Assembly: GCF_052113205.1 (NCBI RefSeq)
Contig: NZ_JBFRCU010000006.1
Span: forward strand, 1 to 64,000
Reading direction: 5' to 3'
DNA: 64,000 bases
Origin: Inquilinus sp052113205
GTDB taxonomy: Bacteria > Pseudomonadota > Alphaproteobacteria > DSM-16000 > Inquilinaceae
The notes beneath the pieces are model-generated. The model saw only the letters and a list, made by a program, of their open reading frames with translations. It had not been told where the DNA came from and did no database searches. Both the position numbers and the translations under genes were made by a program. Shown here piece by piece: positions 8,716 through 17,126 of this stretch (positions are counted from its first letter, which is position 1; every line of letters starts with the position of its first letter).

Positions 8716-9732
8716 ATGTCGACAGGATCCAGGCCGGTGGTGGCCCTGCTGCTGACGCCGGAGATGCGGGCGCAGATGATTCCGCCCGCGGCGGAGGAGG
8801 CGCTGGCCGCCGCCGCCACGGTGCGGGCGCCGGGGCCGGGCGAGCTGACCGCGGAGAACCTGCCCCGGCTGCTGGACGGCGCCGTGGCGGCGCTGACCGG
8901 CTGGGGCACGCCGCCGATCGGCGACGAGGTGCTGGCGGCGCGGCCGGACCTGGCGCTGGTCGCCCATTCCGCCGGCAGCGTCCGCCGCCTGGTGCCGCCC
9001 GCGGCGATCGAAAGCGGCCGCCTCCAGGTCTCCCATGCCGCGGTCAACATCGCGGAATCGGTGGCCGAGTTCGTGATCGCCCAGACCCTGTCGATCCTGC
9101 GCGAGCCGCACCGGCACGATGCCGGGATGAAGGCCGGCGAGGGCTGGCTCGACCTGCGCCAGCGCCATCTCGGCCGGCTCTTGGGCGCGCAGACAGTCGG
9201 CATCGTCGGCGCGGGCTATGTCGGCCGGCTGGTGATCGGCCTGTTCCGGGCCTTCGGCTGCCGCGTGCTGGTCTCCGACCCGTATCTGACGGCGGAGAAA
9301 GCGGCCGAGCTCGGGGTCGAACGCGCCGGTCTCGACGAGCTGCTGGCCGGCTGCGACATCGTCTCGCTGCATGCCCCGGCGCTGCCGGAGACGCGGCACA
9401 TGATCGGCGCGGCGCAGCTCGCCCGGCTGCGCGACGGCTGCCTGTTCATCAACACCGCCCGCCCGTCGCTGATCGACGAGGCGGCACTGCTCGCCGCCCT
9501 GCGCACCGGCCGCTTCATCGCCGCGCTCGACGTCTTCGACCAGGAGCCCCTGCCGGCCGACAGCCCGTTCCGCAGCCTGTCGAATGTCGTGCTGTCGCCG
9601 CACGCCGCCGGCCACAGCGCGGATTCACACAAGCGCCAGGGGGCGACCACGGTCGACGAGATCCGCCGCTTCCTGGCTGGCGAGCCGCTGCGCCACCGGG
9701 TGACCCCGGCGATGCTCGCCACGATGGCGTAA
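8716..9732 (+). CDS. D-isomer-specific 2-hydroxyacid dehydrogenase
   Basis: A 338-residue NAD-dependent dehydrogenase. The Rossmann motif GIVGAGYVGRLV lies near residues 161-172. The substrate-binding/catalytic region shows LHAPALPETRHMI, then INTARPSLIDEAAL with the catalytic Arg region, and DVFDQEPLP...VVLSPHAAG with the catalytic His. The start is preceded by a GA/G-rich ribosome site. The locus implies a role in sugar-acid breakdown, for example reduction of a 2-keto acid. The substrate is not determined. Confidence 0.87.
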   Translation: MSTGSRPVVALLLTPEMRAQMIPPAAEEALAAAATVRAPGPGELTAENLPRLLDGAVAALTGWGTPPIGDEVLAARPDLALVAHSAGSVRRLVPPAAIESGRLQVSHAAVNIAESVAEFVIAQTLSILREPHRHDAGMKAGEGWLDLRQRHLGRLLGAQTVGIVGAGYVGRLVIGLFRAFGCRVLVSDPYLTAEKAAELGVERAGLDELLAGCDIVSLHAPALPETRHMIGAAQLARLRDGCLFINTARPSLIDEAALLAALRTGRFIAALDVFDQEPLPADSPFRSLSNVVLSPHAAGHSADSHKRQGATTVDEIRRFLAGEPLRHRVTPAMLATMA

Positions 9733-9756
9733 CCCCGGCGATCCCATGGAAAAGGC

Positions 9757-9854
9757 CGTCATTGCGACCCCGGCCTTGAGCCGGGGGAAGCAATCCAGGG
9801 CCGATGCGAGCGGCCCTGGATTGCTTCGTCGGCTTCGCCTCCTCGCAATGACGG
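9757..9854. repeat. Palindromic intergenic repeat (CGTCATTGCGA type)
   Basis: A hairpin element whose arms begin CGTCATTGCGA and end TCGCAATGACGG, with an inner GCAATCCAGGGCC/GGCCCTGGATTGC pair. The left arm carries the variant ACCCCGGCCTTGAGCCGGGG and the right arm GTCGGCTTCGCCTCC. The same family recurs at 12886, 32611 and 42708. Confidence 0.85.
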
Positions 9855-9911
9855 TACAGGGATGGAAGCGCCCCATCCCGGCCTCCGAGCTGCCCACCGA
9901 AAGGAATACCC

Positions 9912-10655
9912 ATGAGCTTCCAGGACAAGGTCGTGCTCGTCACCGGCGGCGCCTCGGGCATCGGCGCCGCCGCCACCCGGGCCTTCGCCAAGGCCGGCGC
10001 CAGGGTCGCCTTCACCTATGCCACCAGCCGGGACGAGGCGGCGGCGCTGTCGGCGGAACTGGGCACCAAGGTGCTGGCCCTGCCGGCCGACCTGACCCGG
10101 CCGGAGGCGGTGACCGAGGTCTTCGCCCGCACCGAGCGCGAGCTCGGGCCGCTCGACGTGCTGTTCGCCAATGCCGGCGGCCTGCTGCAGCGCAGTCGCT
10201 GCGTCGACACCTCGCTTGATCTCTGGAACCAGGCGATCGCGGTCAACCTGACCAGCACCTTCCTGTGCTGCCAGGCGGCACTGCGCTCGATGGAGCCGCG
10301 CCGCACCGGCGCCATCGTCACCATGGCATCGCTGGCGGCATTCGACGGCGGCGGCCCCGGCGCCTCGCATTACGCCGCCACCAAGGGTGCGGTCGCGACC
10401 TTCACCCGCAGCCTGGCCAAAGAGGTCGGGCCGCTCGGCATCCGGGTGAACGGCGTCGCCCCGGGGCTGATCGGCACCCGCTTCCACGACGTCTTCAACA
10501 CGCCGCAGGGCCGCACCGCAGTGGTCGAGCGCACGCCGCTGCGCCGCGAGGGCACGCCGGAGGATGTGGCCGAGGCGGTGCTCTATCTGGCCTCCGATCG
10601 CGCCTCCTTCCTGGCCGGCGAGATCCTGCAGATCAATGGCGGCATCGGTTTCTGA
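9912..10655 (+). CDS. Short-chain dehydrogenase/reductase (SDR)
   Basis: A 247-residue classical SDR. The cofactor motif is TGGASGIGAA (residues 11-20), NAGG lies near 91, and the catalytic segment reads TMASLAAF...ASHYAATKGA, with Tyr and Lys in the YxxxK spacing. It ends with LAGEILQINGGIGF, the FabG-like C-terminus. It closes the sugar catabolic locus and probably acts on the same pathway. It is similar in fold to, but distinct from, the SDR at 7783. Confidence 0.87.
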   Translation: MSFQDKVVLVTGGASGIGAAATRAFAKAGARVAFTYATSRDEAAALSAELGTKVLALPADLTRPEAVTEVFARTERELGPLDVLFANAGGLLQRSRCVDTSLDLWNQAIAVNLTSTFLCCQAALRSMEPRRTGAIVTMASLAAFDGGGPGASHYAATKGAVATFTRSLAKEVGPLGIRVNGVAPGLIGTRFHDVFNTPQGRTAVVERTPLRREGTPEDVAEAVLYLASDRASFLAGEILQINGGIGF

Positions 10656-10747
10656 GACCAAAGGCCAAGGCGGGACCTTATCGCTTGACCCGCCGACTCC
10701 CGCGGCGTTCAATTCCACACTTGCCGCCGAGACAAAGGATGTCGCCG

Positions 10748-11401
10748 ATGCGCACGGTCCTAGTCGCTGACGATCACCCGATGTTCCGCGAGGCTCTCGT
10801 CGGCACGCTGAAGTCGCTCGACGACCAGGTCGATGTGCTCGAGAGCGGCACCTTCGGCGAGGCGGTCGAGCGCATCGCCTCGGTCATGGACATCGACCTG
10901 ATCTTGCTCGACCTGCGCATGCCGGGGATGAACGGGGTCAAGGGCGTGCGCTCGCTGCGCACCCGGCGGCCGGATGTGCCGGTGGCGGTGATCTCGGCCC
11001 TGGCCGACAGCTTCGTGATGCGCGAATGCTTCGACGCCGGCGCCGTCGGCTACATTCCGAAGTCGCTGTCGCGCGACGCCATCGTCTCCGCCATCTCCAC
11101 CATCCTCGACGGCGGCAGCTATACCCCGTCCGAGGGGCTCGACGTGATCGGGCCGGGCGAGTTGGAAGAGGATGAGCCGCTGGACGAGGCGGTGCGCTGC
11201 CGGTTCGAGCTCCTGACCAACCAGCAGCGCAAGGTGCTGGAGCTGATGGCCGAAGGCCTGCTGAACAAGCAGATCGCCTACGCCATCGACGTCCAGATCA
11301 CCACGGTCAAGGCGCACGTCTCCAGCCTGCTGCAGAAGCTCGGCGTCTCCAGCCGCACCCAGGCGGTGATCCTGTTCCAGAAGTACCGCCGCGCCCTTTG
11401 A
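10748..11401 (+). CDS. LuxR/FixJ-family response regulator
   Basis: A 217-residue two-domain response regulator. The receiver domain has the acidic pair at DD8-9, phospho-acceptor Asp55 (LILLDLRMPG), and the conserved Lys in IPKS. The LuxR HTH reads LTNQQRKVLELMAEGLLNKQIAYAI...TTVKAHVSSLL. The ATG at 10748 is chosen because AAAGGA lies 8 bases upstream. It is the only complete receiver-type LuxR regulator near the orphan-looking hybrid kinase (13046-15733) and FIST sensor (15736-16911), so it is the likely output of that pathway. That link is inferred. Confidence 0.87.
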   Translation: MRTVLVADDHPMFREALVGTLKSLDDQVDVLESGTFGEAVERIASVMDIDLILLDLRMPGMNGVKGVRSLRTRRPDVPVAVISALADSFVMRECFDAGAVGYIPKSLSRDAIVSAISTILDGGSYTPSEGLDVIGPGELEEDEPLDEAVRCRFELLTNQQRKVLELMAEGLLNKQIAYAIDVQITTVKAHVSSLLQKLGVSSRTQAVILFQKYRRAL

Positions 11402-11423
11402 TGCTCGGCCGCTCCCGGGCGTC

Positions 11424-11834
11424 ATGACCTATCCGGGACGAAGGCTTCCCTTCGCCGTTCAGCGTGGCCGGCCCGGCGAGGCGCTGCCGTGCCATGTTGT
11501 CCGCCTCTCGAACAACTGCATCATCCTTGGCGGCGCGATTGTGTCCGGAGTGCCCTCGGAGATCCCATTTTCCGGCGAGGGGCCGGCCTGGGAAAACGAG
11601 GATCTGTTCATGAAGCTGGCGGCGTTGAATACGCAAGGCCTGCCGTTCCAGTATCAGCCCAAGCAATGGGAGGCTCCGGACGCCCTGATGGCCTGGTGGC
11701 AGGAGACGGGCAGGCTCACTGCCAGCTTCAGGGCGATATCCTGGATGGGGTTGGGTCGCTGGCTCATCACGACGGTCGAGCCGCCGGTGATCGGCGTTCT
11801 CGGCTGGGCGGGCCCGAAGCCGTTCGATCATTGA
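11424..11834 (+). CDS. Possible small protein of unknown function
   Basis: A 136-codon frame with no recognised family. The second half, from the Met at 11610 (preceded by GAGGA), has sensible codon use and a Trp-rich sequence (KQWEAPDALMAWW, ISWMGLGRW, VLGWAGPKPF). The real gene, if any, may be only 11610-11834. No strong ribosome site marks the upstream start. It is included because it is the best coding candidate between the response regulator and the MucR-like gene. Confidence 0.3.
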   Translation: MTYPGRRLPFAVQRGRPGEALPCHVVRLSNNCIILGGAIVSGVPSEIPFSGEGPAWENEDLFMKLAALNTQGLPFQYQPKQWEAPDALMAWWQETGRLTASFRAISWMGLGRWLITTVEPPVIGVLGWAGPKPFDH

Positions 11835-12372
11835 GGCTGGCCGGAGAGCGAGGCGCCGGACGTGCTGCGCCGGTGGTTGATAGTGCCGGACAGAGGGCGC
11901 TTCCAGAGCGCAGCCGAGATGAAACCTTCGTAAACAATAAGGATTTTATTCCTTAAACCGAGATTCCTGGCAGCCCGTATAAGCGAGGCCGGGACCTCCT
12001 CGGGCCATAGGCTTATGTTCTTAGATATCTCGACGCCAGCAACGTCCAGTTACAAATCTCGCTCGCGCAGACTCTTTCGGAAATGATAGGACAAATGTCT
12101 GCAACCATTCCGCGCAATCTTCTCCGAATTCAGAGTCCAATTGTTGCGAGGCGTCGATCTTGCTGTCGAAATCCGAAGCCCCTGACCATCCTGTCGTTGA
12201 TGCGATCGCACATGCCGCGGCTTTGCAGGTCGCCGATCGAAGGTCGGGCCATGCCACGGGGACGCCCGGAACGGTGGGCAACCCGGCTTCGCTGCGGCTT
12301 GCCGGGGCTGCTCCGACCGCTGGTCCGACGCGGCGCGGCGACGAGCCTGCCGTCCAGGCCACGATCGAGCCG

Positions 12373-12807
12373 ATGGCCGACGCGCGGGCCGCGGCGGAGC
12401 GGGGCGAGGGCAATGCGCTCTCCTGGACGGTCGATATCGTCCTGGCCTATCTCGCCCGCAATTCGGTGGACAGCCAGGAGTTGCCGAAGCTGATCGCCGA
12501 ACTGCACGGCGTGCTGGAGCAGATCTCGACCTCGGACAAGGCGCCGGAGCCGCCGCCCGAGACCGGCCGCCGTCCCGCGGTCCCCGTCAACCTCTCGGTC
12601 ACGCCCGACTACATCATCTGCCTGGAGGACGGCCGGCGGTTCCGGTCGATGAAGCGCTATCTCAAGGCGGCGTACGACCTGACGCCGGACGAATACCGTG
12701 ACCGGTGGGGGCTGCCGGCGAGCTATCCGATGACCGCGCCGGGCTATGCTGAAATGTGCTCGGCCCGCGCCAAGGCCCGCAAGCTGGGGCGGCGCCGGAG
12801 CGGCTAG
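12373..12807 (+). CDS. MucR/Ros-family regulator lacking zinc-site histidines
   Basis: A 144-residue protein. The Ros/MucR DNA-binding domain covers about 72-140 (SVTPDYIICLEDGRRF, YDLTPDEYRDRWGLP, then YPMTAPGYAE). In typical members a Cys-X2-Cys/Asp pair and two His bind zinc. Here Cys83 and Asp86 are kept, but the positions of both His are Tyr96 (KRYL) and Ala100/Tyr101. Some rhizobial homologues are known to fold without zinc. The start at 12373 fits usual family length; the frame is open upstream to 12160, so a longer form is possible. MucR proteins are global regulators of surface and symbiosis genes. Confidence 0.85.
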   Translation: MADARAAAERGEGNALSWTVDIVLAYLARNSVDSQELPKLIAELHGVLEQISTSDKAPEPPPETGRRPAVPVNLSVTPDYIICLEDGRRFRSMKRYLKAAYDLTPDEYRDRWGLPASYPMTAPGYAEMCSARAKARKLGRRRSG

Positions 12808-12885
12808 AGAGTGGGATTGGTGTAAGCCAGATCGGTTCCTGCCTCTTCTGCCAAGCGAGACCTATTCACAACGCCCATCCCTCGC

Positions 12886-12984
12886 CGTCATTGCGAGGAG
12901 GCGAAGCCGACGAAGCAATCCAGAGGCCAGCTCGTGCGGCCCCTGGATTGCTTCCCCCGGCTCAAGGCCGGGGTCGCAATGACG
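12886..12984. repeat. Palindromic intergenic repeat (CGTCATTGCGA type)
   Basis: Same family as 9757-9854 but in the opposite orientation: the left arm has GGAGGCGAAGCCGAC and the right arm CCCCCGGCTCAAGGCCGGGG. It lies between the convergent MucR-like gene and hybrid kinase gene, where it could act as a terminator for both. Confidence 0.85.
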
Positions 12985-13045
12985 ATGTTTGGAATGCTGA
13001 GATGGTCTCGCCAAACGGGAGAGGCGAACGCAAGGCTCTTACGAC

Positions 13046-15733
13046 TCACCGCCGCGCCGATGCAATGAGGGCGCGCAGCCGGGCGGGCTTGATCGGCTTG
13101 GTCAGCAGGCTGACCCCGGACAGCGCCTGCACCATCGATTGCACCTCCGGGCTGCGGTCGGCGGTGATCACCGCGGCCGGGATCTCCTCGTTCAGGGCGT
13201 GGCGCAGGGCGATGATCAGCTCGGTGCCGCGCTGCCCGGCGTCGAGGTGATAATCGGCCAGGACGATGTCCGGCCGGAAGCCCTCCGCCCCGATCCGCGC
13301 CTCCGCTCCGGCCCGGCCGGCGGCGGCGGCGACGCGGCAGCCCCAGCTGCGCAGCAGCCGGGTCATGCCGTCCAGGATGGCGGGGTCGTTGTCGATCACC
13401 AGCACCCGCACCCGGTCGACCGCGCCCGGCAGCACGGCGGCCGCGGCCGGGCGCGGCGGTGTGCAGATCTGCGCCGGGTCGGTCAGCGGCAGCAGCACCG
13501 AGAAGGCCGAGCCGCGGCCGACGATCGAGCGCACCTTGATCTCGGTGCCGAGCAGCCGGCTGATGCGGCGCACGATCGACAGGCCCAGGCCGTAGCCCTT
13601 CTGCCCGGCTTCAGCCTGGCCCTCCGGCCCGTCCAGCCGACGGAACTCCTCGAAGATCTCGTCCAGCCGCTCCTGCGGGATGCCGATGCCGGTGTCGATC
13701 ACCTGCAGCTCGACCTTGTCGCCGCGGCGCCGGGCGCCGAACAGGATCCGTCCGGCATGGGTGTAGCGCACGGCGTTGGTCAGGAAGTTCTGCAGCAGGC
13801 GGCGCAGCAGCTGCGGGTCGGAGCAGACGGTCAGCGAACAGGGCAGCAGGGTGAAGGCCAGCCCCTTGCGCTGGGCCAACGGCGCGATCTCATCGTGCAG
13901 CGCCTCCATCAGCGGCGGCAGCGCCACGCTCTGCAGGTTGGCGCCGACCCGGCCGGCATCCAGCTTGGAGATGTCGAGCAGGATGTTCAGCAGCTCCTCG
14001 ACGTTCTCCAGCGCATGGTCGATCTTGCCCAGCAGAGCCTCGCCCTCGGCCGGCAGGGTCGTGTCCTCCAGCGTGGCGACGAACAGCCGGGCGGCGTTCA
14101 GCGGCTGCAGCAGGTCGTGGCTGGCGTCGGCCAGGAACTTGGTCTTGCTGATATTGGCCCGCTCCGCCTCGGTCTTGGCGACGCGCAGCTCGCGGGCGAT
14201 GCGGCGGCGCTTCTCCACCTCCGCCGACAGCGCCTCGTTCAGCCGGGACAGGGTGGCGGTGCGCTCATGCACCCGCCGCTCCAGCTCCTCATTCGCCGCC
14301 TCCAGGATGCGCTCGGCCCGCCGGCGCTCGGTGATGTCCTGGATCAGGGTGAAGAAGCCGACCACCTCGTCGCGGTGGCTGCGGTGCGGCACATAGGTGG
14401 CGAAGCCGAAGCGCGGCTCGGTGTCCGATCCCGGCAGCGGCAGGTCGAAGGTGACGGTGGCGCCGGCCAGGGCCCGCTCGATGAAAGGCTGGCGCGGGCT
14501 GTATTCGGCCTCGCCCAGCACCGCGCGCAGCGTCTGGCCCAGGATCGGGGTGCCGTTCGGCGCATAGGTGGCGCGGTAGGCGCGGTTGACGAAGCGATAG
14601 CGCTGGTCACGGTCGACATAGGAGATCATGGTCGGCACCGCATTGGCGAACAGCCGGATCCGCTGCTCGCTGTCCAGTAGCGCCTCCTCCGCCATCTTGC
14701 GCTCGGTGATCTCGACATAGGAGGTGACGAAGCCGCCATCCGGCATCGGGTCGCCCTTGACCTCGAACCAGCGGCCGTTCAACGCCACCTCGGACGGCGG
14801 GCCCGACCCTCGGGGTGCGCCACGGGCCGAGCCCGGGCCGATCGGCGAGGCGGTGCCCAGCGCCGGGGCGCCGCGGGCGTCGTTGAACTCCTGGAACCGG
14901 CGGTAGGACGCACCGGCCCGGCGCAGCTCGGCCGGCAGCTCCAGCAGCTCGCCGTAGCGCCGGTTGGCGGTGACCAGATGCTGGTCGCGGTCGAACACGG
15001 CGACGCCGATCGACATGCTCTCCAGCGTCGCCTGCAGATGGGCCGAGCGCTCGGCCAGCGCCTTCTCGCGCTCCTGCCGCTCGGCGTCCTTGACGTCGGT
15101 GATGTCGGTGTAGATCGAGGCGATGCCGCCCTCGGTCGACCGCCGGTCGTTGACCTGGACCCAGCGCCCGTCGGCCAGGGCGTAGACCCAGCGCTGGGCG
15201 CCGCCATCGCGGGTCGAGGCCCGCTGCAGCCGGCGCTCGGCCATCCAGGCCTCCGGCGTCAGCCCGTCCGACTGGATGATGCCGGCGTCGAGGCCGAGAT
15301 GGATCAGCGCGCCCAGCGACAATCCGGGCCGGATGCTGTCGGTCAGCCGCGGCCAGAAATCGAGGAAGCGGCGGTTGAACAGCACCAGCCGGTCGTCCGG
15401 GTCGAAGATGGCGAAGCCTTCGGAGATGCTGTCGATCGCGTCCTGCAGCCGGTTCTGCGCCGTGCGGCTGGTGACGATCGCCTCGCTCAGCTCGAGGTTC
15501 GACTGCTCGACCGCCTTCAGCGCGTGCTCCAGCTCGCGCGTCCGGTCGCGCACCTTCTGGTCCAGCAGGATCGCGGTCTGGAATAGCTGGTAGGCGTTGC
15601 CCTGCATGTCGAGGCTGTGCTCGACCCGCTGCATCAGGGCCCGGTTGATCTCCGACAGCTTGGCGACCTGGCGCCGCAGCTCGGCCTCCTGGCCGACCTC
15701 CGTCCGATCCTGCTGCGCGACCTCCCGCCCCAT
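13046..15733 (-). CDS. PAS-domain hybrid sensor histidine kinase
   Basis: An 895-residue hybrid kinase without obvious membrane segments. Order: N-terminal coiled coil (about 15-95), three PAS-like modules (about 96-215, 228-345, 355-470), a second coiled coil, HisKA with phospho-acceptor His539 (FLADASHDLLQPLNAAR), HATPase_c with N-, G1- and G2-box motifs (NFLTNAVRYT, DTGIGIP, GYGLGLSIV), and a C-terminal receiver with likely Asp827 (IVLADYHLD). The architecture matches the NahK/ErcS'-type kinases that work with FIST (NosP) sensors and LuxR regulators in PQQ-alcohol dehydrogenase control. The FIST gene is immediately upstream, with a 2-base gap. Confidence 0.88.
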   Translation of the reverse strand: MGREVAQQDRTEVGQEAELRRQVAKLSEINRALMQRVEHSLDMQGNAYQLFQTAILLDQKVRDRTRELEHALKAVEQSNLELSEAIVTSRTAQNRLQDAIDSISEGFAIFDPDDRLVLFNRRFLDFWPRLTDSIRPGLSLGALIHLGLDAGIIQSDGLTPEAWMAERRLQRASTRDGGAQRWVYALADGRWVQVNDRRSTEGGIASIYTDITDVKDAERQEREKALAERSAHLQATLESMSIGVAVFDRDQHLVTANRRYGELLELPAELRRAGASYRRFQEFNDARGAPALGTASPIGPGSARGAPRGSGPPSEVALNGRWFEVKGDPMPDGGFVTSYVEITERKMAEEALLDSEQRIRLFANAVPTMISYVDRDQRYRFVNRAYRATYAPNGTPILGQTLRAVLGEAEYSPRQPFIERALAGATVTFDLPLPGSDTEPRFGFATYVPHRSHRDEVVGFFTLIQDITERRRAERILEAANEELERRVHERTATLSRLNEALSAEVEKRRRIARELRVAKTEAERANISKTKFLADASHDLLQPLNAARLFVATLEDTTLPAEGEALLGKIDHALENVEELLNILLDISKLDAGRVGANLQSVALPPLMEALHDEIAPLAQRKGLAFTLLPCSLTVCSDPQLLRRLLQNFLTNAVRYTHAGRILFGARRRGDKVELQVIDTGIGIPQERLDEIFEEFRRLDGPEGQAEAGQKGYGLGLSIVRRISRLLGTEIKVRSIVGRGSAFSVLLPLTDPAQICTPPRPAAAAVLPGAVDRVRVLVIDNDPAILDGMTRLLRSWGCRVAAAAGRAGAEARIGAEGFRPDIVLADYHLDAGQRGTELIIALRHALNEEIPAAVITADRSPEVQSMVQALSGVSLLTKPIKPARLRALIASARR

Positions 15734-15735
15734 GC

Positions 15736-16911
15736 TCAGCCCGGCCCGAAGGCGATCCCGGTGAAGGTCTGGCTGACATGCATCATGCCGAACTGCTCGC
15801 CATAGGTGTTGAAGCCGACGACGTTGTTCTGGGCCATGATCTTCGAGGCTTCGGTCAGCATCTGGCGCTGTTCCATCTCGACATAGCGCAGCACGCAGTC
15901 GAAGCCGATCACGGCGTCGATGCTGCCCAATTCCGCACGCAATTCGTCGAACAGCGAGGCCAGATTCGCGACCAGATCGCCGCTCTTTGCGACGCTCAGG
16001 ATGATGCCCTCGTCGATGGCGCAGAAGAAATGCAGGCAGCCGGCGTCGTCGACCCGCTGGATGGCGCGGACATAGTGGCGGCCGCCGGCCTTGACCACCA
16101 GCGGGTGCGAGGCGAAGACCAGCGGCGTCAGCTCGGCCGGCTCCAGCCCGATCAGCCGGGCGTATTCCTCGGCCGCCGGCTCGGCGTTGATCTCCATCAC
16201 CACCCGCCGGGCCGGATCGGCCCGGGTCACCACCATCTTCTGGTCCAGCGCGTGGAAATGCTGCCGCTCGAACACCCGGAAAGCCAGGTCGGTCGACACC
16301 AGCACCAGCAGCGAAGCGCTGGAGTGCACCCGGCCGTCGAGGAAGATCGCGGTCTCGCGGAACGCCAGGTTGTCGCCGGCCGAGCCGCCGACCAGCGGGA
16401 TCTCGCCCAGCGCATCGCCCAGCGCGCTGACGATGATCTCCTCATGCATCGACAGCCCGTCATTGATCAGCAGGGCAAAGCTGCGCGACGGGTCGAAGCG
16501 GTGCTGGTGCCGGGCTTCATGCTCGGCCAGCAGCGTCTTGGTGATGGCGGCGCCGTCGGCGATCTCGAAGCTCATCGGCTCGATCAGCAGGACCGAGGTC
16601 GCGAAATGGTCGGCGGACAGGCTCAGGCCGGTGATCGTGCCCTGGCGGTAGCCGGCCGGGGTGATCTCGCCGGCGGTGGTGCAGCCCAGCACCCGCACCT
16701 CCGGCGCACGGCGGCCGATCTCGGCCAGCACCGCCGGCAGGTCGTAGGTGGGCGAGCAGAACAGCAGGACCATCTCCATCCGGTCCTGGGCGATCGCCGC
16801 CAGCAGTTCCTCGACCGCGTCCTCCGTCGACGCTTTCATGCTCATTCCCCGACGGATGCCGCTTGGGTTGACGACGGCCGTCTTCTCCCTGGTCATGCTG
16901 GCTTGGGACAT
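15736..16911 (-). CDS. FIST-domain sensor protein (NosP-like)
   Basis: A 391-residue cytoplasmic protein with FIST_N (about 40-235; VLLFCSPTYDL, VLGCTTAGEI, LVGGSAGDN) and FIST_C (about 250-380; IGFDCVLRY, VVGFNTYGEQFG) domains. Family members sense small ligands; some (NosP) bind haem and nitric oxide and modulate a co-transcribed histidine kinase. The ATG at 16911 has GGGAGGA in front. It forms a tight operon with the hybrid kinase and is divergent from the formaldehyde dehydrogenase gene, which points to control of one-carbon or alcohol oxidation. The actual ligand is unknown. Confidence 0.87.
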   Translation of the reverse strand: MSQASMTREKTAVVNPSGIRRGMSMKASTEDAVEELLAAIAQDRMEMVLLFCSPTYDLPAVLAEIGRRAPEVRVLGCTTAGEITPAGYRQGTITGLSLSADHFATSVLLIEPMSFEIADGAAITKTLLAEHEARHQHRFDPSRSFALLINDGLSMHEEIIVSALGDALGEIPLVGGSAGDNLAFRETAIFLDGRVHSSASLLVLVSTDLAFRVFERQHFHALDQKMVVTRADPARRVVMEINAEPAAEEYARLIGLEPAELTPLVFASHPLVVKAGGRHYVRAIQRVDDAGCLHFFCAIDEGIILSVAKSGDLVANLASLFDELRAELGSIDAVIGFDCVLRYVEMEQRQMLTEASKIMAQNNVVGFNTYGEQFGMMHVSQTFTGIAFGPG

Positions 16912-17126
16912 CGCTTCCTCCCGAGAAGCTTATCGGGCCCCTCTGGCGGGGACCACTGATCCTAGGTCCAATTATTGGGCCGCTTCTCCGTTGTGCCAAA
17001 GTCCTATTCCGGCCGGTGTTTCTTTGCCGGTACCGTTTTCCCGAGGTTCCGGCGCCGGTTCGAACGGCCGTGGCGCGACCCGGGCACGCGCCCGCACCGG
17101 ACGGCGCGACAGACAGGAGGAAGCCG

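Noticed and set aside
11307..11831. Minus-strand frame of 174 codons overlapping the end of the response regulator
   Set aside because: It overlaps a certain gene, has no ribosome site and shows no family-like sequence. The plus-strand frame at 11424-11834 is the better, still weak, candidate.
12886..12984. Palindromic repeats considered as CRISPR array units
   Set aside because: They occur singly at distant sites, are self-complementary and have no regular spacers or cas genes.
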